This document shows positions 8,879 to 19,324 of a stretch of 64,000 bases of DNA, in pieces. The notes beneath the pieces were generated by a model. The model was not told the DNA's origin. It saw only the letters and a program-made list of their open reading frames with translations, and made no database searches. The translations under genes were made by a program, and so were the position numbers. The DNA comes from Legionella gresilensis (GTDB lineage Bacteria; Pseudomonadota; Gammaproteobacteria; Legionellales; Legionellaceae): positions 109,645 to 173,644 of the forward strand of contig NZ_CAAAHX010000001.1 in NCBI RefSeq assembly GCF_900639865.1. Reading direction: 5' to 3'. Position 1 is the first letter of the stretch. Each line of letters begins with the position of its first letter.

Positions 8879-8910
8879 CTAGATTCCGCGAACAAGCCGC
8901 GGAACGTGGG
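8879..8910. repeat. Hairpin repeat family C, copy 1
   Basis: A 32-bp element with the core TTCCGCG...CGCGGAA forms a strong stem-loop. A second copy at 19248-19279 in opposite orientation is identical at 30 of 32 positions. The flanks are unrelated, so this is a short dispersed palindromic repeat. Confidence 0.7.
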
Positions 8911-9026
8911 TAAGTGGAAGGTGGGCAAAAAGTTAAATTTTAATTATAGGGAGTGAGTTAATATCAGATTTTGGTAGGGGTTAAATATTTTTAAGTTGTC
9001 TTATAAAAAGAACAAAATAGGCAATT

Positions 9027-9043
9027 TCGGTACATTTTTTGCT
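9027..9043 (+). promoter_or_regulatory. Candidate sigma-54 (-24/-12) promoter of pilV
   Basis: The sequence TCGGTACATTTTTTGCT has GG (9029-9030) and GC (9041-9042) separated by exactly 10 bp, within a context close to the TTGGCACN4TTGCW consensus. The pilV ATG follows 35 bp later. Type IV pilus genes in other bacteria often use RpoN. The first half deviates from consensus (CGG instead of TGG), so this remains a candidate. Confidence 0.4.
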
Positions 9044-9077
9044 TAATATTAAAATAATATCTTTTTTATGAGTAATT

Positions 9078-9554
9078 ATGATTAAAAAGAAAAGCAAACA
9101 ATATGGCTTTAGTTTGCTTGAAGTTTTAATTAGCTTAATTATTCTTGCTGTTGGCCTTTTAGGAGTAGCTGCATTACAAACGCGTGCTGTTCGCGATAAT
9201 CATTCAGCCCTACTTCGCTCTACAGCAATTAACCAAATTAATAATATGATAGATCGTATGCAATCTAATTACGCCGGTGTTAATGTGGGTGCGTATAATA
9301 ATGTGTCTGGCATAGGAACGCTGGCAACTTGCACTACTTGTTCAAGCGCGCAAATAGCACAACGTGATATTCATCAATGGAATACAACTAATGCCCAACT
9401 TTTACCTTCAGGACAAGGCACTGTCACTCGTAACGGACAGCGTTTCACAATTACTCTATTCTGGGATAACGACCGTACAGGCGCAACAGGAACAAACTGC
9501 AGTAGTAATACTAATGTCGATTTAACCTGCCTGCGTATGGAGGTCGAGTTATGA
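9078..9554 (+). CDS. pilV: Type IV pilus minor pilin PilV
   Basis: The 158-residue protein has a class III prepilin leader ending in Gly and the methylation segment FSLLEVLISLIILAVGLLGVAALQ with Glu at position 5. The pattern 'GLLGVAALQTRAV...A...I..MIDRMQSN' is typical of PilV. Cysteine pairs (CTTC, C...C) occur in the C-terminal globular part. Minor pilins prime assembly at the pilus base or tip. It overlaps pilW by 4 nt and opens the pilVWXY1 operon. The ATG at 9078 has no strong Shine-Dalgarno sequence. Confidence 0.92.
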   Translation: MIKKKSKQYGFSLLEVLISLIILAVGLLGVAALQTRAVRDNHSALLRSTAINQINNMIDRMQSNYAGVNVGAYNNVSGIGTLATCTTCSSAQIAQRDIHQWNTTNAQLLPSGQGTVTRNGQRFTITLFWDNDRTGATGTNCSSNTNVDLTCLRMEVEL

Positions 9555-10558
9555 TGAAAACTGCAGGCTTTACTATTCTTGAATTTTTAATCGCTACCAC
9601 TATTGGTACTTTACTAATTGCGGGTATTGGTGCTGTTTATCTAAGCAATAAAGCTACTTTTTCAATCCAATCCGCTTTAGCTCGATTACAGGAAAATGGT
9701 CGCTACGCAAACTATGTTTTAGCCCGAGATATTCGCATGGCCGGCTTTCAAGGGTGTACAAATCAGCGGCAAGTCACATTGACAAATTTGGTCTCAAATT
9801 ACTCAACAATGTTAAATTATGACAAACCTTTACAAGGATTTAGTAGCAGTGGAACATCTTTTACCCCTTCTTTACCCGCTAATATTAGTTCTAAAGCACC
9901 TGTTGCTGGGAATGATATAATAGAAGTCCGAATGGCTTCAAGCAATGGTGTACATTTAAGTGCGGATATGGCACAAGCTAATAGCGCCATTAATGTTTAT
10001 TCTGGGCTCGGTGCCCAAAGTGGTACACCACTAATCATTACCAATTGCGTAATAGGTAATATATTTATGGCAGGTGCAGGCACTGACAATACTACAATTA
10101 CGCACCCTACCGGTGTAAATAACTCTGATAATTTAAGTATTGCCTATTTAACTAATGCTCAAGTCATGAGACTTCTTTACTATGCTTTCTATATTAAAAA
10201 TACTGGACGCGTTAACAATCTAAATCAACCAATATTTTCTTTAGTAAGGCTTAGTGCTAATGGTAATGAAGATGAGATAGCTGAAGGCGTTGAACGCCTG
10301 CAAATTACTTATGGTGTCGATACTGATAGTGATAATACTGTAAATAGTTATCAGACTGCTGCTCAGGTTAATACGGCCAATAATTGGAATAATGTTATCA
10401 GTGTACACGTTAATTTATTGTTAGCTACTGTTGATAATGTCGCTGATAGACCAAGACCATACACGTTTAATGGGGTAACAACGACGCCAACTGACAGGAA
10501 AATCAGACGAGAATGGGTAATGTTCATAACATTACGTAATCGAGGGTTACCTGTATGA
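9551..10558 (+). CDS. pilW: Type IV pilus minor pilin PilW
   Basis: The protein (335 residues) starts with a prepilin leader and the FTILEFLIATTIGTLLIAGIG helix. It has PilW-typical segments LQENGRYANYVLARDIRMAGFQGC and a C-terminal VMFITLRNRGL. It works with PilV, PilX and PilY1 in the tip-priming complex. Starts and stops overlap both neighbours by 4 nt, so translation is likely coupled. Confidence 0.93.
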   Translation: MMKTAGFTILEFLIATTIGTLLIAGIGAVYLSNKATFSIQSALARLQENGRYANYVLARDIRMAGFQGCTNQRQVTLTNLVSNYSTMLNYDKPLQGFSSSGTSFTPSLPANISSKAPVAGNDIIEVRMASSNGVHLSADMAQANSAINVYSGLGAQSGTPLIITNCVIGNIFMAGAGTDNTTITHPTGVNNSDNLSIAYLTNAQVMRLLYYAFYIKNTGRVNNLNQPIFSLVRLSANGNEDEIAEGVERLQITYGVDTDSDNTVNSYQTAAQVNTANNWNNVISVHVNLLLATVDNVADRPRPYTFNGVTTTPTDRKIRREWVMFITLRNRGLPV

Positions 10559-11064
10559 AAAAGCAACAAGGAGCCACACTTGCTATAGCACTCATTTTAT
10601 TATTTGTAATCACCATTCTTGCAGTTGGTTCAATCCAAGTTAGTCATATGCAAGAAAGAATGTCCGCTAACATACAAGATAAAGAAATTTCGCTCAGAGC
10701 TGCTGAATCAGCTTTAAATGCGGGTGAGGACTGGCTAATAGCACAAACAAAGAAACCCGTTATTTATTCTAATAATTGCCCAGCTTTTCCCTGTGTACGA
10801 CAAATGTTTGATAGTACTAGTTTATATAGTCAGCCTGCTTCCTGGTGGTCTAGTAATTCAGCAGCCTATACAAGCCAACTTAAAAATGTTATCGCAGCTC
10901 CCCGGTATGTTATTGAATACTTACAATTTGTTCCCGATTCACCTGTAGTAGGCAGTGCTACATTTGGGACAGGCGTGCATTATTATCGGATTACGGCCCG
11001 TGGCGTAGGTGCTAATAGCGAGTCGGTAACTTATTTGCAAACCACAGTAGCGAGGCGATTCTAA
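10555..11064 (+). CDS. pilX: Type IV pilus assembly protein PilX
   Basis: The protein (169 residues) begins KKQQGATLAIALILLFVITILAVGSIQ, the PilX form of the pilin N-helix, which lacks Glu5. It continues with the conserved SHMQERMSANIQDKEISLRAAESALNAGE segment. The C-terminal half is globular with a cysteine pair in NNCPAFPC. Its stop overlaps the pilY1 start by 1 nt (TAATG). Confidence 0.92.
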   Translation: MKKQQGATLAIALILLFVITILAVGSIQVSHMQERMSANIQDKEISLRAAESALNAGEDWLIAQTKKPVIYSNNCPAFPCVRQMFDSTSLYSQPASWWSSNSAAYTSQLKNVIAAPRYVIEYLQFVPDSPVVGSATFGTGVHYYRITARGVGANSESVTYLQTTVARRF

Positions 11065-14000
11065 TGAGACGTGTTTTGTTGCTGCTTTTAACAATCGCTA
11101 ATTTATTTTGTGGCGTAAGCTATGCAGCACCCTTAAATTTAGCGCAATCACCTCTTTTTTTCACTGAGTCAGTGGCACCAATGACGATGCTGGTTTTAGG
11201 CCGAGATCATAAGTTTTATTTTGAAGCCTATGATGATTTTACTGATTTAGACGGCGATGGTGCTATTGAATATACATTTAAACCATCTTTCACTTATTTT
11301 GGTTATTTTGATAGTAACAAATGTTACGCGTACGATACAGGAGGTAATCTTTTTTATCCGACTTCAATTGCATCTAATAAGAAATGCCCTGGAAGCTGGA
11401 GTGGTAATTTTCTAAATTATTTAACTACCGCTCGCTTTGATGCAGTTAGAAAAGTACTGTATGGTGGATTTCGCTCTGTTGATACCACCTCTCAAACTGT
11501 TTTACAACGCATATATGTCCCTCTAGATGGTCATAGCTGGGCAAAGGAGCATGAACTTACGCATGGCTATAACATTAGCGATTATACACCTTATACCCCA
11601 CCAACAAGCTCCACTGTTAGACATATCTTTTATAGCGGTTCACTTAATAAAAATGGTTATCCTATGCTGCGTGTTGCCCTAAACCAGCCTTATACCATTT
11701 GGCAATGGTTAGATCTGGAATTTAAAGGAAATGCAGCTGCAGTTCCAGGCGTGACAGATTTTGCTGTGCAGGTAAAGGTATGCGATCCTAATGTCGGCCT
11801 TGAACCCAATTGCCGTGCCTATCCGAATGGAAATTATAAACCTATTGGCTTATTACAGGAGTATGGTGAAAACGACTCTATGCTATTTGGGCTTATTACT
11901 GGTTCATATGCTAATAATACGAATGGTGGTGTTTTGCGCAAAAATATTGGCAGTATTCGTGACGAAATAAATTTAACAACCGGGCAATTTACTGCAGTTA
12001 ATGGTATTATTTCAACGATTAATAAATTTACGTTTACTCATCCGAATACCAACCTTTATGTTTGCGCTTATAAAAATTTAACCAGTGGCTCATGCGAAAT
12101 GCTAGGTGAACCTATTGCTGAAATGATCTATGAAGCAGTACGCTACTTTGCTGGTAAAAGCGGTCCAACGGCAGGATTTAATTATTCCGGTGGCAGAGAT
12201 AATAGTCTTAATTTGCCTAATGCAAGTTGGCAAAACCCTTATACTAATTTTCCTTCTTGTGCTAAAGCAAATATACTTTCTATTAGCGATTTTTATCCCA
12301 CCTATGATAGTGATTATGTACCTGGAAATTATTTTAATCCTATGTCAGGTGATCTTGCTTCCTTAAATGTTTCAGCCCTTGCCCAAGCGATCTTCAATGG
12401 CGAAGGATTTTCCAGTCTATTTGCTTTTATTGGCGAGTCAGGTACCAATGCAGATGGTAATCCAACAGCTAAACCTGTCACGAGCTTTGCAAATATTCGC
12501 GGGCTTGCGCCCTATGATACGGCATATGAAGGTAGTTATTATGCCGCAAGTGTTGCTTATCATGGTTGGTTAAATGATTTAAGCAATGTCGCAGGTACAC
12601 AGAATGCTAAGCTCTTTTCTGTTGTTTTATCGCCCAGAAGACCTGAAATTAATTTCAAAGTTGGCAATAGCAGCGTTAGTATTATTCCTTTTGGTAAATC
12701 AGTTTCAGGATCTCAAATTAATGAAAATGGTGGTAACAATGTGCCAACAAGTGCAGTTGTTGATATTTATGTCGATTATCTGATAAATAACCAAGGTATT
12801 TTCACTGTTAATTTTTCTGATCTACAAGCAGGATCAGGTTTTGGTATTGATACCATTGTAAGATATACGATTACTGTTAACGCCAACAATACGCTTACTA
12901 TTACCACAGAAAGTCTTTTTGCTAATAGCGGTAAAAAACAACATCTAGGTTACATTATTTCAGGCACGACTAAAGATGGTATTTATTTAGAAGTTAGAGA
13001 TAAAGATACCGGCTCTAATCAAGATGTTGATTATATTTTAGATACACCGCCTGGCGCCTTTCCAGGTGGAACTTGGAATGATAATCAACCGTTGCCGTGG
13101 ATAACGAATCGTACGTTGACTGCAAGTGGTCTAGGGCCAGCTAAAACTTTTAACTCCCCATTATGGTATGCAGCTAAGTGGGGAGGGTTTACTGACAGCA
13201 ATAACAATAAAGTACCTGATATACAAAGTGAATATGACACCTCTAATAGCGGCAATCCTGATAACTTCTTTTTAATTACGAATGCAAGCAATCTAGGAGC
13301 ACAACTTTCCAAAGCTTTGCAAGCCATCATGGACCGTTCAGGTTCGTTTTCATCTGCAACATTAAGCAGTGGTTCTTTAAAATCAGGAACATTAATCTAT
13401 CAAGCTATTTTCCGTACCATCGACTGGAGCGGACGATTGCTTGCATTTGCACTTGATCCAGACAATGGAAATATTCTTTATACAGGTTCCTCAACTCAAG
13501 GCGCAATCTGGGATGCCGCTGAAAAACTAAAATTACAGAACTTTAATACAGGTCGTAATATTATTACTTATAAACCATCAACCAAAAAAGGCATACCTTT
13601 TAGATGGCCCACTAATCCTGCCTCACCCACGCTTACCGAGCTGGACGTTTCGCAATCTACTATCTTAAACACGAACCCTTCTACAGCCCTTGTTGACAAT
13701 CAAGGCAGTAATCGACTTAATTATATCCGTGGCGATCGCAGCAAAGAAATGCAAAATGGTGGTATCTTCCGCAACCGTAGTACACCTCTAGGTGATATTA
13801 TTGACTCTGGCCCCGTCTTAGTGGATGTACCAAAACAAAATTATCCTATTGTTTGGTCCGGTAGCGCTGCTGAAAATACTGTCCCCTATAGCACGTTTAG
13901 AGATGCTAATTTAAATCGAAAGCCTGTTATTTATGTTGGAGCTAATGATGGCATGTTGCATGCCTTTGACGCCGATAACGGAAATGAATTGTTTGCTTAT

Positions 14001-15359
14001 GTGCCATCTAAAGTTTTTGCTAATTTAAATCAATTAACAAGTACAAGTTATAGTCATCGATATTATGTGGATGGGTCACCTAATGCTATCGATGTTTTTA
14101 TTAATGGCAACTGGCGCACTGTCTTAGTTGGTTCGCTCAACGCTGGCGGCCAAGGTATTTTTGCTCTCGATATAACTGATCCTACTATGTTTGCTGAATC
14201 CAATGCCGAGCAACTAGTTAAATGGGAATTTAGTGATGTTAATGATGCTGATATGGGATTTTCATTTGGCCAAGCATCTATTGTGCGCCTAGCTAATGGT
14301 CAGTGGGCTGCCATCTTTGGTAATGGCTATAACAATACTTACAGTGATTCAAATGTTAGCTCCACGGGTAATGCTGTCATTTACGTTGTCAATATTGATA
14401 CCGGCGCTATTATCAAAAAGTTTGATACCAAAGTTGGCATGAGCTCTGATCCCTTAAATTTAGCGCGACCTAATGGCATGTCTTCACCCACAGTTGTAGA
14501 TACAGATGGCAATATGATTGCCGATCTCATTTATGCCGGCGATTTATTTGGCAATGTTTGGAAAATTGATATTTCTTCGGCAAATCCTAGCTTATGGGAT
14601 TTTAGTTTTAAAAATGGCAGTGGCAATCCAGCCCCCTTCTTTGTAGCAAAAGATAGTACAGGGAAACGACAACCAATTACCACGCGCCCTACTGTTTCAC
14701 GCGTTAATTTTAGCACCGGCGGATTACAAATTTATATTGGCACAGGTAAATATATAGAAAACGCAGATAAAACAGATTTAAGTATCCAAAGTATTTATGC
14801 CTTACGTGATGATACTAATACGGTTATTACCGGAAGAGAACAATTATTACAACAAACTATCATAGCAGAACAAACCAACTTACGTATTACCAGCGATAAT
14901 GCAATAACCAATCAACGCGGCTGGTATATGGATTTAATTTATAATGGCCAAGCACAAGGTGAGCGTACTATTTCAGATATGATCTATCTCAATGGTAGGA
15001 TTATCTTTACTACAGTTATTCCCAATACTGACCCATGTGATTATGGTGGCACAAGCTGGCTTATGGAATTAAATGCTAATACGGGTGGCCGTTTAAATTT
15101 CAATGTGTTTGATTTAAATCAAGATGGACAATTTAATTCAGCAGATGGCGTCACTATAACCACTCAAGATGGTCAACAACTTAGCACAACAGCTAGCGGT
15201 CTTAAGTCTGAGGTAGGCCTTACAGCGACGCCAGCAATTTTAAATGCAGGTAGTAAGGAATATAAATACTTAGCAGGTACGAGTGGTAGTATGCAAAAAG
15301 TAAATGAAAATCCAGGACAACAAGCGTATGGCAGACAATCTTGGCGGCAACTCCAATAG
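11064..15359 (+). CDS. pilY1: Type IV pilus tip adhesin/assembly protein PilY1
   Basis: This large (1431-residue) protein has a signal peptide (cleavage around residue 21) and a long N-terminal part with a Ca-binding-like DLDGDG near residue 61. The C-terminal half is the PilC/PilY1 beta-propeller, recognised by VGANDGMLHAFD, the nearby YVPSKVF, and VLVGSLNAGGQGIFALDITDP. DTDGNMIADLIYAGDLFGN and a late DLNQDGQFNSADG look like EF-hand-type calcium loops. PilY1 sits at the pilus tip, promotes extension and adhesion, and senses surfaces. It ends the operon and pilE is not adjacent. Confidence 0.94.
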   Translation: MRRVLLLLLTIANLFCGVSYAAPLNLAQSPLFFTESVAPMTMLVLGRDHKFYFEAYDDFTDLDGDGAIEYTFKPSFTYFGYFDSNKCYAYDTGGNLFYPTSIASNKKCPGSWSGNFLNYLTTARFDAVRKVLYGGFRSVDTTSQTVLQRIYVPLDGHSWAKEHELTHGYNISDYTPYTPPTSSTVRHIFYSGSLNKNGYPMLRVALNQPYTIWQWLDLEFKGNAAAVPGVTDFAVQVKVCDPNVGLEPNCRAYPNGNYKPIGLLQEYGENDSMLFGLITGSYANNTNGGVLRKNIGSIRDEINLTTGQFTAVNGIISTINKFTFTHPNTNLYVCAYKNLTSGSCEMLGEPIAEMIYEAVRYFAGKSGPTAGFNYSGGRDNSLNLPNASWQNPYTNFPSCAKANILSISDFYPTYDSDYVPGNYFNPMSGDLASLNVSALAQAIFNGEGFSSLFAFIGESGTNADGNPTAKPVTSFANIRGLAPYDTAYEGSYYAASVAYHGWLNDLSNVAGTQNAKLFSVVLSPRRPEINFKVGNSSVSIIPFGKSVSGSQINENGGNNVPTSAVVDIYVDYLINNQGIFTVNFSDLQAGSGFGIDTIVRYTITVNANNTLTITTESLFANSGKKQHLGYIISGTTKDGIYLEVRDKDTGSNQDVDYILDTPPGAFPGGTWNDNQPLPWITNRTLTASGLGPAKTFNSPLWYAAKWGGFTDSNNNKVPDIQSEYDTSNSGNPDNFFLITNASNLGAQLSKALQAIMDRSGSFSSATLSSGSLKSGTLIYQAIFRTIDWSGRLLAFALDPDNGNILYTGSSTQGAIWDAAEKLKLQNFNTGRNIITYKPSTKKGIPFRWPTNPASPTLTELDVSQSTILNTNPSTALVDNQGSNRLNYIRGDRSKEMQNGGIFRNRSTPLGDIIDSGPVLVDVPKQNYPIVWSGSAAENTVPYSTFRDANLNRKPVIYVGANDGMLHAFDADNGNELFAYVPSKVFANLNQLTSTSYSHRYYVDGSPNAIDVFINGNWRTVLVGSLNAGGQGIFALDITDPTMFAESNAEQLVKWEFSDVNDADMGFSFGQASIVRLANGQWAAIFGNGYNNTYSDSNVSSTGNAVIYVVNIDTGAIIKKFDTKVGMSSDPLNLARPNGMSSPTVVDTDGNMIADLIYAGDLFGNVWKIDISSANPSLWDFSFKNGSGNPAPFFVAKDSTGKRQPITTRPTVSRVNFSTGGLQIYIGTGKYIENADKTDLSIQSIYALRDDTNTVITGREQLLQQTIIAEQTNLRITSDNAITNQRGWYMDLIYNGQAQGERTISDMIYLNGRIIFTTVIPNTDPCDYGGTSWLMELNANTGGRLNFNVFDLNQDGQFNSADGVTITTQDGQQLSTTASGLKSEVGLTATPAILNAGSKEYKYLAGTSGSMQKVNENPGQQAYGRQSWRQLQ

Positions 15360-15370
15360 AACATAAACTT

Positions 15371-15407
15371 TTTAGAAGTAAAGAACTAAAAGTTCCCTAC
15401 TTCTAAA
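15371..15407 (+). terminator. Stem-loop after pilY1
   Basis: TTTAGAAGTA (15371-15380) pairs with TACTTCTAAA (15398-15407), and an inner GAACT/AGTTC stem continues the hairpin. It sits between the convergent pilY1 and sppA genes and may end both transcripts, although no strong T tract follows on the plus strand. Confidence 0.5.
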
Positions 15408-15426
15408 TTAATATTACCCTCAGCCT

Positions 15427-16380
15427 TTATTCTTTAATACCTGGATTAAGGCCTAACGCTTTAGGAAGTTCATCTGCAATGGCGGTACCCACATTACGGC
15501 TAACTCGTTCAAGAACACTTTGCTTATAAGTATAATCAATGACAGTATTTAATTTTAATACATCACGTGCAAGCTGCCCACTGCTCGCAAAGCCATCAAT
15601 AAGCCCACGTGCTTTCGCTTGATTTCCAGTCCAAAATAAACCTGAAAAGGTTTGATTATCTATGTGTAGGCGCGAGCCACGTCCTGCTTTTACGCGATTT
15701 ATAAATTGCTGATGCACATCATTAAGCATGGTTTGTAATAATTGTTGCTGCTCAGGTGTAACGGGCGAAAATGGATCTAAAAAGCCTTTATTACTACCTG
15801 CTGTTTGCAAACGACGGGTAATACCTAATTTTTGCATGGCATCAACAAAGCCAAAGCCATTATAAAGTACACCAATAGAACCTACCATACTTGCTTCATT
15901 AGCATAAATTTCATCAGCTGCTGCTGCCACATAATAAGCTGCTGAAGCACACACATCAACGCATACAGCATAGGTCTTAATATTAGGATATTGAGCACGA
16001 TAATGGCGTAAAGCGCTATACATATAATCAGCTTGTACAGGACTTCCACCCGGGCTATTAATACGAATAATTAACGCCTTCAAAGATTTATTTTTATAGG
16101 CTTTATCTAACCCTTTAACAAAATTTTCTGCATTGCCGCCGCCATCGTCAGAAATAGTTCCTTCTAGATCAATTAAACCAGCATGCTCTTTAACGAGAAC
16201 CTCTTTATCAGTTTCTAATAAAGAACTCAGTTTAAAAAAAGCTAGAATAATTAAGGCGACGATAAGAATGCGTATTATCCAACGCCAACGACGCTTTCGT
16301 TTTTGTTCGCGCATGTATTCAAGAATTATTTGATTTAATAGCACTTGTGACTCAGACTGTTGGTTAGGAGAATTATTCAT
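15427..16380 (-). CDS. sppA: Signal peptide peptidase SppA (short, S49 family)
   Basis: The 317-residue protein has a short cytoplasmic N-terminus, one membrane anchor (about residues 35-50) and a single S49 domain. The oxyanion region is RINSPGGSP near residue 107, the nucleophile Ser146 lies in CASAAYY, and the general-base Lys198 lies in SNKGF. This is the short single-domain form, unlike the 67-kDa duplicated E. coli enzyme. It degrades cleaved signal peptides in the membrane. It stands alone between pilY1 and clpB. Confidence 0.93.
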   Translation of the reverse strand: MNNSPNQQSESQVLLNQIILEYMREQKRKRRWRWIIRILIVALIILAFFKLSSLLETDKEVLVKEHAGLIDLEGTISDDGGGNAENFVKGLDKAYKNKSLKALIIRINSPGGSPVQADYMYSALRHYRAQYPNIKTYAVCVDVCASAAYYVAAAADEIYANEASMVGSIGVLYNGFGFVDAMQKLGITRRLQTAGSNKGFLDPFSPVTPEQQQLLQTMLNDVHQQFINRVKAGRGSRLHIDNQTFSGLFWTGNQAKARGLIDGFASSGQLARDVLKLNTVIDYTYKQSVLERVSRNVGTAIADELPKALGLNPGIKE

Positions 16381-16546
16381 AAATAGACTGCTTTACCCCT
16401 TGTTTTTTGAATTTAAGCCCTTATTTTACGGCAGTAAGACTGTAATTAATACCTTTTAGCTTCATATTGAAAGATAAAGGTCGATATTTAACCAGACTTA
16501 ACTTATGCAAGCAAGCATAAATAATCTATGATAGAGAGGTTATACA

Positions 16547-19147
16547 ATGCGAATGGATAAACTTACCTCAAAATTTCAAATGGCTCTTGCTGATGCTCAA
16601 TCCTTAGCCTTAGGAAGAGATAATAGTTTTATTGAGCCTGAACATGTCTTAAAAGCTCTGCTTGATCAACAAGGCGGTAGTAGTAGACCTTTATTAACCA
16701 AGGCCGGTGCTAATATTGCTCAACTGCGTACAGCGTTAGACCAAGCGCTGGATCGTTTGCCTAAGGTAGCAGGTACCGGCGGCGATATTCATATTTCAAA
16801 TGCGCTTAATCGCTTGCTTAATTTAACGGATAAATTAGCTCAGCAACGCAAAGATGCTTATATTTCAAGTGAATTATTTTTACTAGCTGCTGTGAGTGAA
16901 GAAGGAAATTTAAGTCGCCTACTTAAACAAGCCGGTGTAACCAAAGAAACACTTGAACAGGCAATTAATGATGTACGTGGCGGTGAGGGCGTTAATGATC
17001 CTAATGCAGAAGATCAACGACAAGCTCTAGAAAAATATACGCTAGATTTAACCGAGCGAGCTGAGCAAGGTAAATTAGATCCTGTTATTGGTCGTGATGA
17101 TGAAATTCGCCGAACTATTCAAGTTCTACAAAGACGTACTAAAAATAATCCTGTTTTAATTGGTGAACCAGGCGTAGGTAAAACGGCCATTGTTGAAGGG
17201 TTAGCACAACGTATAATTAATGGTGAAGTACCGGAAGGATTAAAGAATAAGCGCTTACTTTCTCTTGATATGGGTGCTCTTATTGCTGGTGCTAAGTTTC
17301 GTGGTGAATTTGAAGAACGCTTAAAAGCAGTGTTAAAAGATTTAAGCAAACAAGAAGGTCAAATTATCTTATTTATTGACGAATTACACACGATGGTAGG
17401 CGCTGGTAAAGCAGAAGGTGCGATGGATGCTGGTAATATGTTAAAGCCGGCTTTAGCTCGCGGTGAATTGCATTGTATTGGTGCAACAACGCTGGATGAG
17501 TATCGTCAGTATATTGAAAAAGATGCGGCCCTTGAAAGACGCTTTCAAAAAGTATTAGTTGATGAGCCTTCTGTTGAAGACACGATTGCAATTTTGCGTG
17601 GTTTAAAAGAACGTTATGAAGTTCATCATGGTGTTGAAATTACTGACCCTGCCATTATTGCTGCAGCAACACTTTCACATCGTTATATTAGTGATCGTCA
17701 ACTACCAGATAAGGCGATTGACTTAATTGACGAAGCAGGCAGCTTAATTCGCATGGAAATCGATTCTAAGCCTGAAAGCTTAGATAAATTAGATAGACGC
17801 TTAATTCAATTAAAAATAGAACGAGAAGCGCTCAAAAATGAAAATGATGAAGCTTCTAAAAAAAGATTACAAGATTTACAACAAAGTATTGATGAGCTTG
17901 AAAAAACTTATACTGATTTAGAAGAGGTTTGGAAAGCAGAGAAAGCAACGTTGCAAGGCGCAACCCATATTAAAGAAGCGCTGGAACAAGCGAAAATAGA
18001 ATTAGATACAGCACGCAGAGCGGGTGATTTAGCTCGCATGTCTGAATTGCAGTATGGCCGCATTCCTGAGCTTGAAAAGCAACTATTACAAGTGAATGAA
18101 AAAGAAGACAACACCGAGCATCGTTTAGTTCGTAATAAAGTAACTGAAGAAGAAATTGCTGAAGTCGTTTCTAAATGGACCGGTATTCCTGTGGCTAAAA
18201 TGCTTGAAGGTGAAAAAGAAAAATTACTCCATATGGAAGATGCTCTGCATAAACGTTTAATTGGCCAGGATGAAGCAGTAGATGTTGTTTCCAACGCTAT
18301 TCGCCGTTCACGCGCCGGCCTCTCTGATCCTAATCGCCCTATTGGTTCTTTTCTCTTTTTAGGTCCAACTGGGGTGGGTAAGACTGAGCTTTGTAAAGCG
18401 TTAGCTGCCTTTTTATTTGATACTACTGAAGCCATGGTTAGAATTGATATGTCCGAATTCATGGAAAAGCATTCTGTTGCCCGTCTGATCGGTGCTCCAC
18501 CAGGCTATGTAGGTTATGAAGAAGGCGGTTATTTAACGGAAGCGGTAAGACGAAGACCTTATTCTGTGATTTTGCTTGATGAAATTGAAAAAGCACATAC
18601 AGATGTATTTAATATTTTACTGCAAGTTATGGATGATGGTCGTTTAACAGATGGGCAAGGTCGTACTGTTGACTTTCGTAATACGGTGATTGTCATGACA
18701 TCTAATTTAGGATCCCATCTAATTCAAGATATGGCGTCTAAAGTAACTTATGATCAATTAAAAGAAGCGGTAATGGGAATTGTAAGCCAGCATTTTCGTC
18801 CTGAATTTATTAATCGAATTGATGATACGGTGGTCTTTCATCCGCTCAGTCAGGAACAAATCACAACCATCGCGGGTATTCAGATTAGTAATTTACAACA
18901 ACGTTTACAACAATTAAATATTCGCTTAGACGTTGAACCTGCAGCACTTGCGCATTTAGGGAAAGCGGGTTTTGATCCGGTGTATGGTGCAAGACCACTT
19001 AAGCGTACTATTCAACAAGAGTTAGAAAATCCATTAGCACAATCCTTGTTGACTGGACAATTTAGCTCAGGTGAAACAATTCATGTCTCATGGAAAGATG
19101 ATAAATTACAATTTACCAGTGAAGAAACTGCAGAAATTCGCCATTAA
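16547..19147 (+). CDS. clpB: ATP-dependent disaggregase ClpB
   Basis: The protein (866 residues) starts [20 protein letters not shown], the ClpB N-domain. NBD1 has Walker [14 protein letters not shown] and Walker [17 protein letters not shown] coiled-coil middle domain (about residues 410-520) separates it from NBD2 with [15 protein letters not shown] and [13 protein letters not shown]2-small domain ends the protein. ClpB rescues aggregated proteins with DnaK. Length is normal. AGAGAGG lies 8 nt before the ATG. I could not find a convincing heat-shock (sigma-32) promoter. Confidence 0.98.
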   Translation: MRMDKLTSKFQMALADAQSLALGRDNSFIEPEHVLKALLDQQGGSSRPLLTKAGANIAQLRTALDQALDRLPKVAGTGGDIHISNALNRLLNLTDKLAQQRKDAYISSELFLLAAVSEEGNLSRLLKQAGVTKETLEQAINDVRGGEGVNDPNAEDQRQALEKYTLDLTERAEQGKLDPVIGRDDEIRRTIQVLQRRTKNNPVLIGEPGVGKTAIVEGLAQRIINGEVPEGLKNKRLLSLDMGALIAGAKFRGEFEERLKAVLKDLSKQEGQIILFIDELHTMVGAGKAEGAMDAGNMLKPALARGELHCIGATTLDEYRQYIEKDAALERRFQKVLVDEPSVEDTIAILRGLKERYEVHHGVEITDPAIIAAATLSHRYISDRQLPDKAIDLIDEAGSLIRMEIDSKPESLDKLDRRLIQLKIEREALKNENDEASKKRLQDLQQSIDELEKTYTDLEEVWKAEKATLQGATHIKEALEQAKIELDTARRAGDLARMSELQYGRIPELEKQLLQVNEKEDNTEHRLVRNKVTEEEIAEVVSKWTGIPVAKMLEGEKEKLLHMEDALHKRLIGQDEAVDVVSNAIRRSRAGLSDPNRPIGSFLFLGPTGVGKTELCKALAAFLFDTTEAMVRIDMSEFMEKHSVARLIGAPPGYVGYEEGGYLTEAVRRRPYSVILLDEIEKAHTDVFNILLQVMDDGRLTDGQGRTVDFRNTVIVMTSNLGSHLIQDMASKVTYDQLKEAVMGIVSQHFRPEFINRIDDTVVFHPLSQEQITTIAGIQISNLQQRLQQLNIRLDVEPAALAHLGKAGFDPVYGARPLKRTIQQELENPLAQSLLTGQFSSGETIHVSWKDDKLQFTSEETAEIRH

Positions 19148-19156
19148 TAATCAAAC

Positions 19157-19188
19157 TTAATTCTTAATAATCTCATATTGAGAATTAA
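19157..19188 (+). terminator. Weak stem-loop after clpB
   Basis: TTAATTCT (19157-19164) pairs with AGAATTAA (19181-19188) 9 bp after the clpB stop. The stem is AT-rich and lacks a T tract, so termination is uncertain. Confidence 0.3.
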
Positions 19189-19247
19189 ACATTATTAAAC
19201 TAAATGGTTAACAAATTATTTAAGTTTGCCACGTTTTATTTAAGATG

Positions 19248-19279
19248 CCTACGTTCCGCGACTTGTTCGCGGAATCTAG
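19248..19279. repeat. Hairpin repeat family C, copy 2
   Basis: The complement of this 32-bp segment matches 8879-8910 at 30 of 32 positions. The stem TTCCGCG/CGCGGAA is intact. It lies between clpB and the convergent orphan gene and could form a hairpin in either transcript. Confidence 0.7.
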
Positions 19280-19324
19280 CATTGTAGCTTGATAGCAGAA
19301 TTTTAAATTATTTCAAATAAGAAC

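Larger units (their letters stand above)
8591..9077. other. Intergenic region before the pil operon
   Basis: This 487-bp region holds a 32-bp hairpin repeat (8879-8910) and a candidate sigma-54 promoter (9027-9043). A 63-codon minus-strand frame at 8688-8879 has no family resemblance and poor composition; I regard it as chance. Confidence 0.5.

Noticed and set aside
8688..8879. 63-codon minus-strand frame
   Set aside because: Composition is typical of AT-rich intergenic DNA, there is no ribosome-binding site, and it ends in a hairpin repeat.
16381..16546. Heat-shock (sigma-32) promoter for clpB
   Set aside because: TTGAAA occurs near 16470, but no CCCCAT-like -10 follows at the right spacing.
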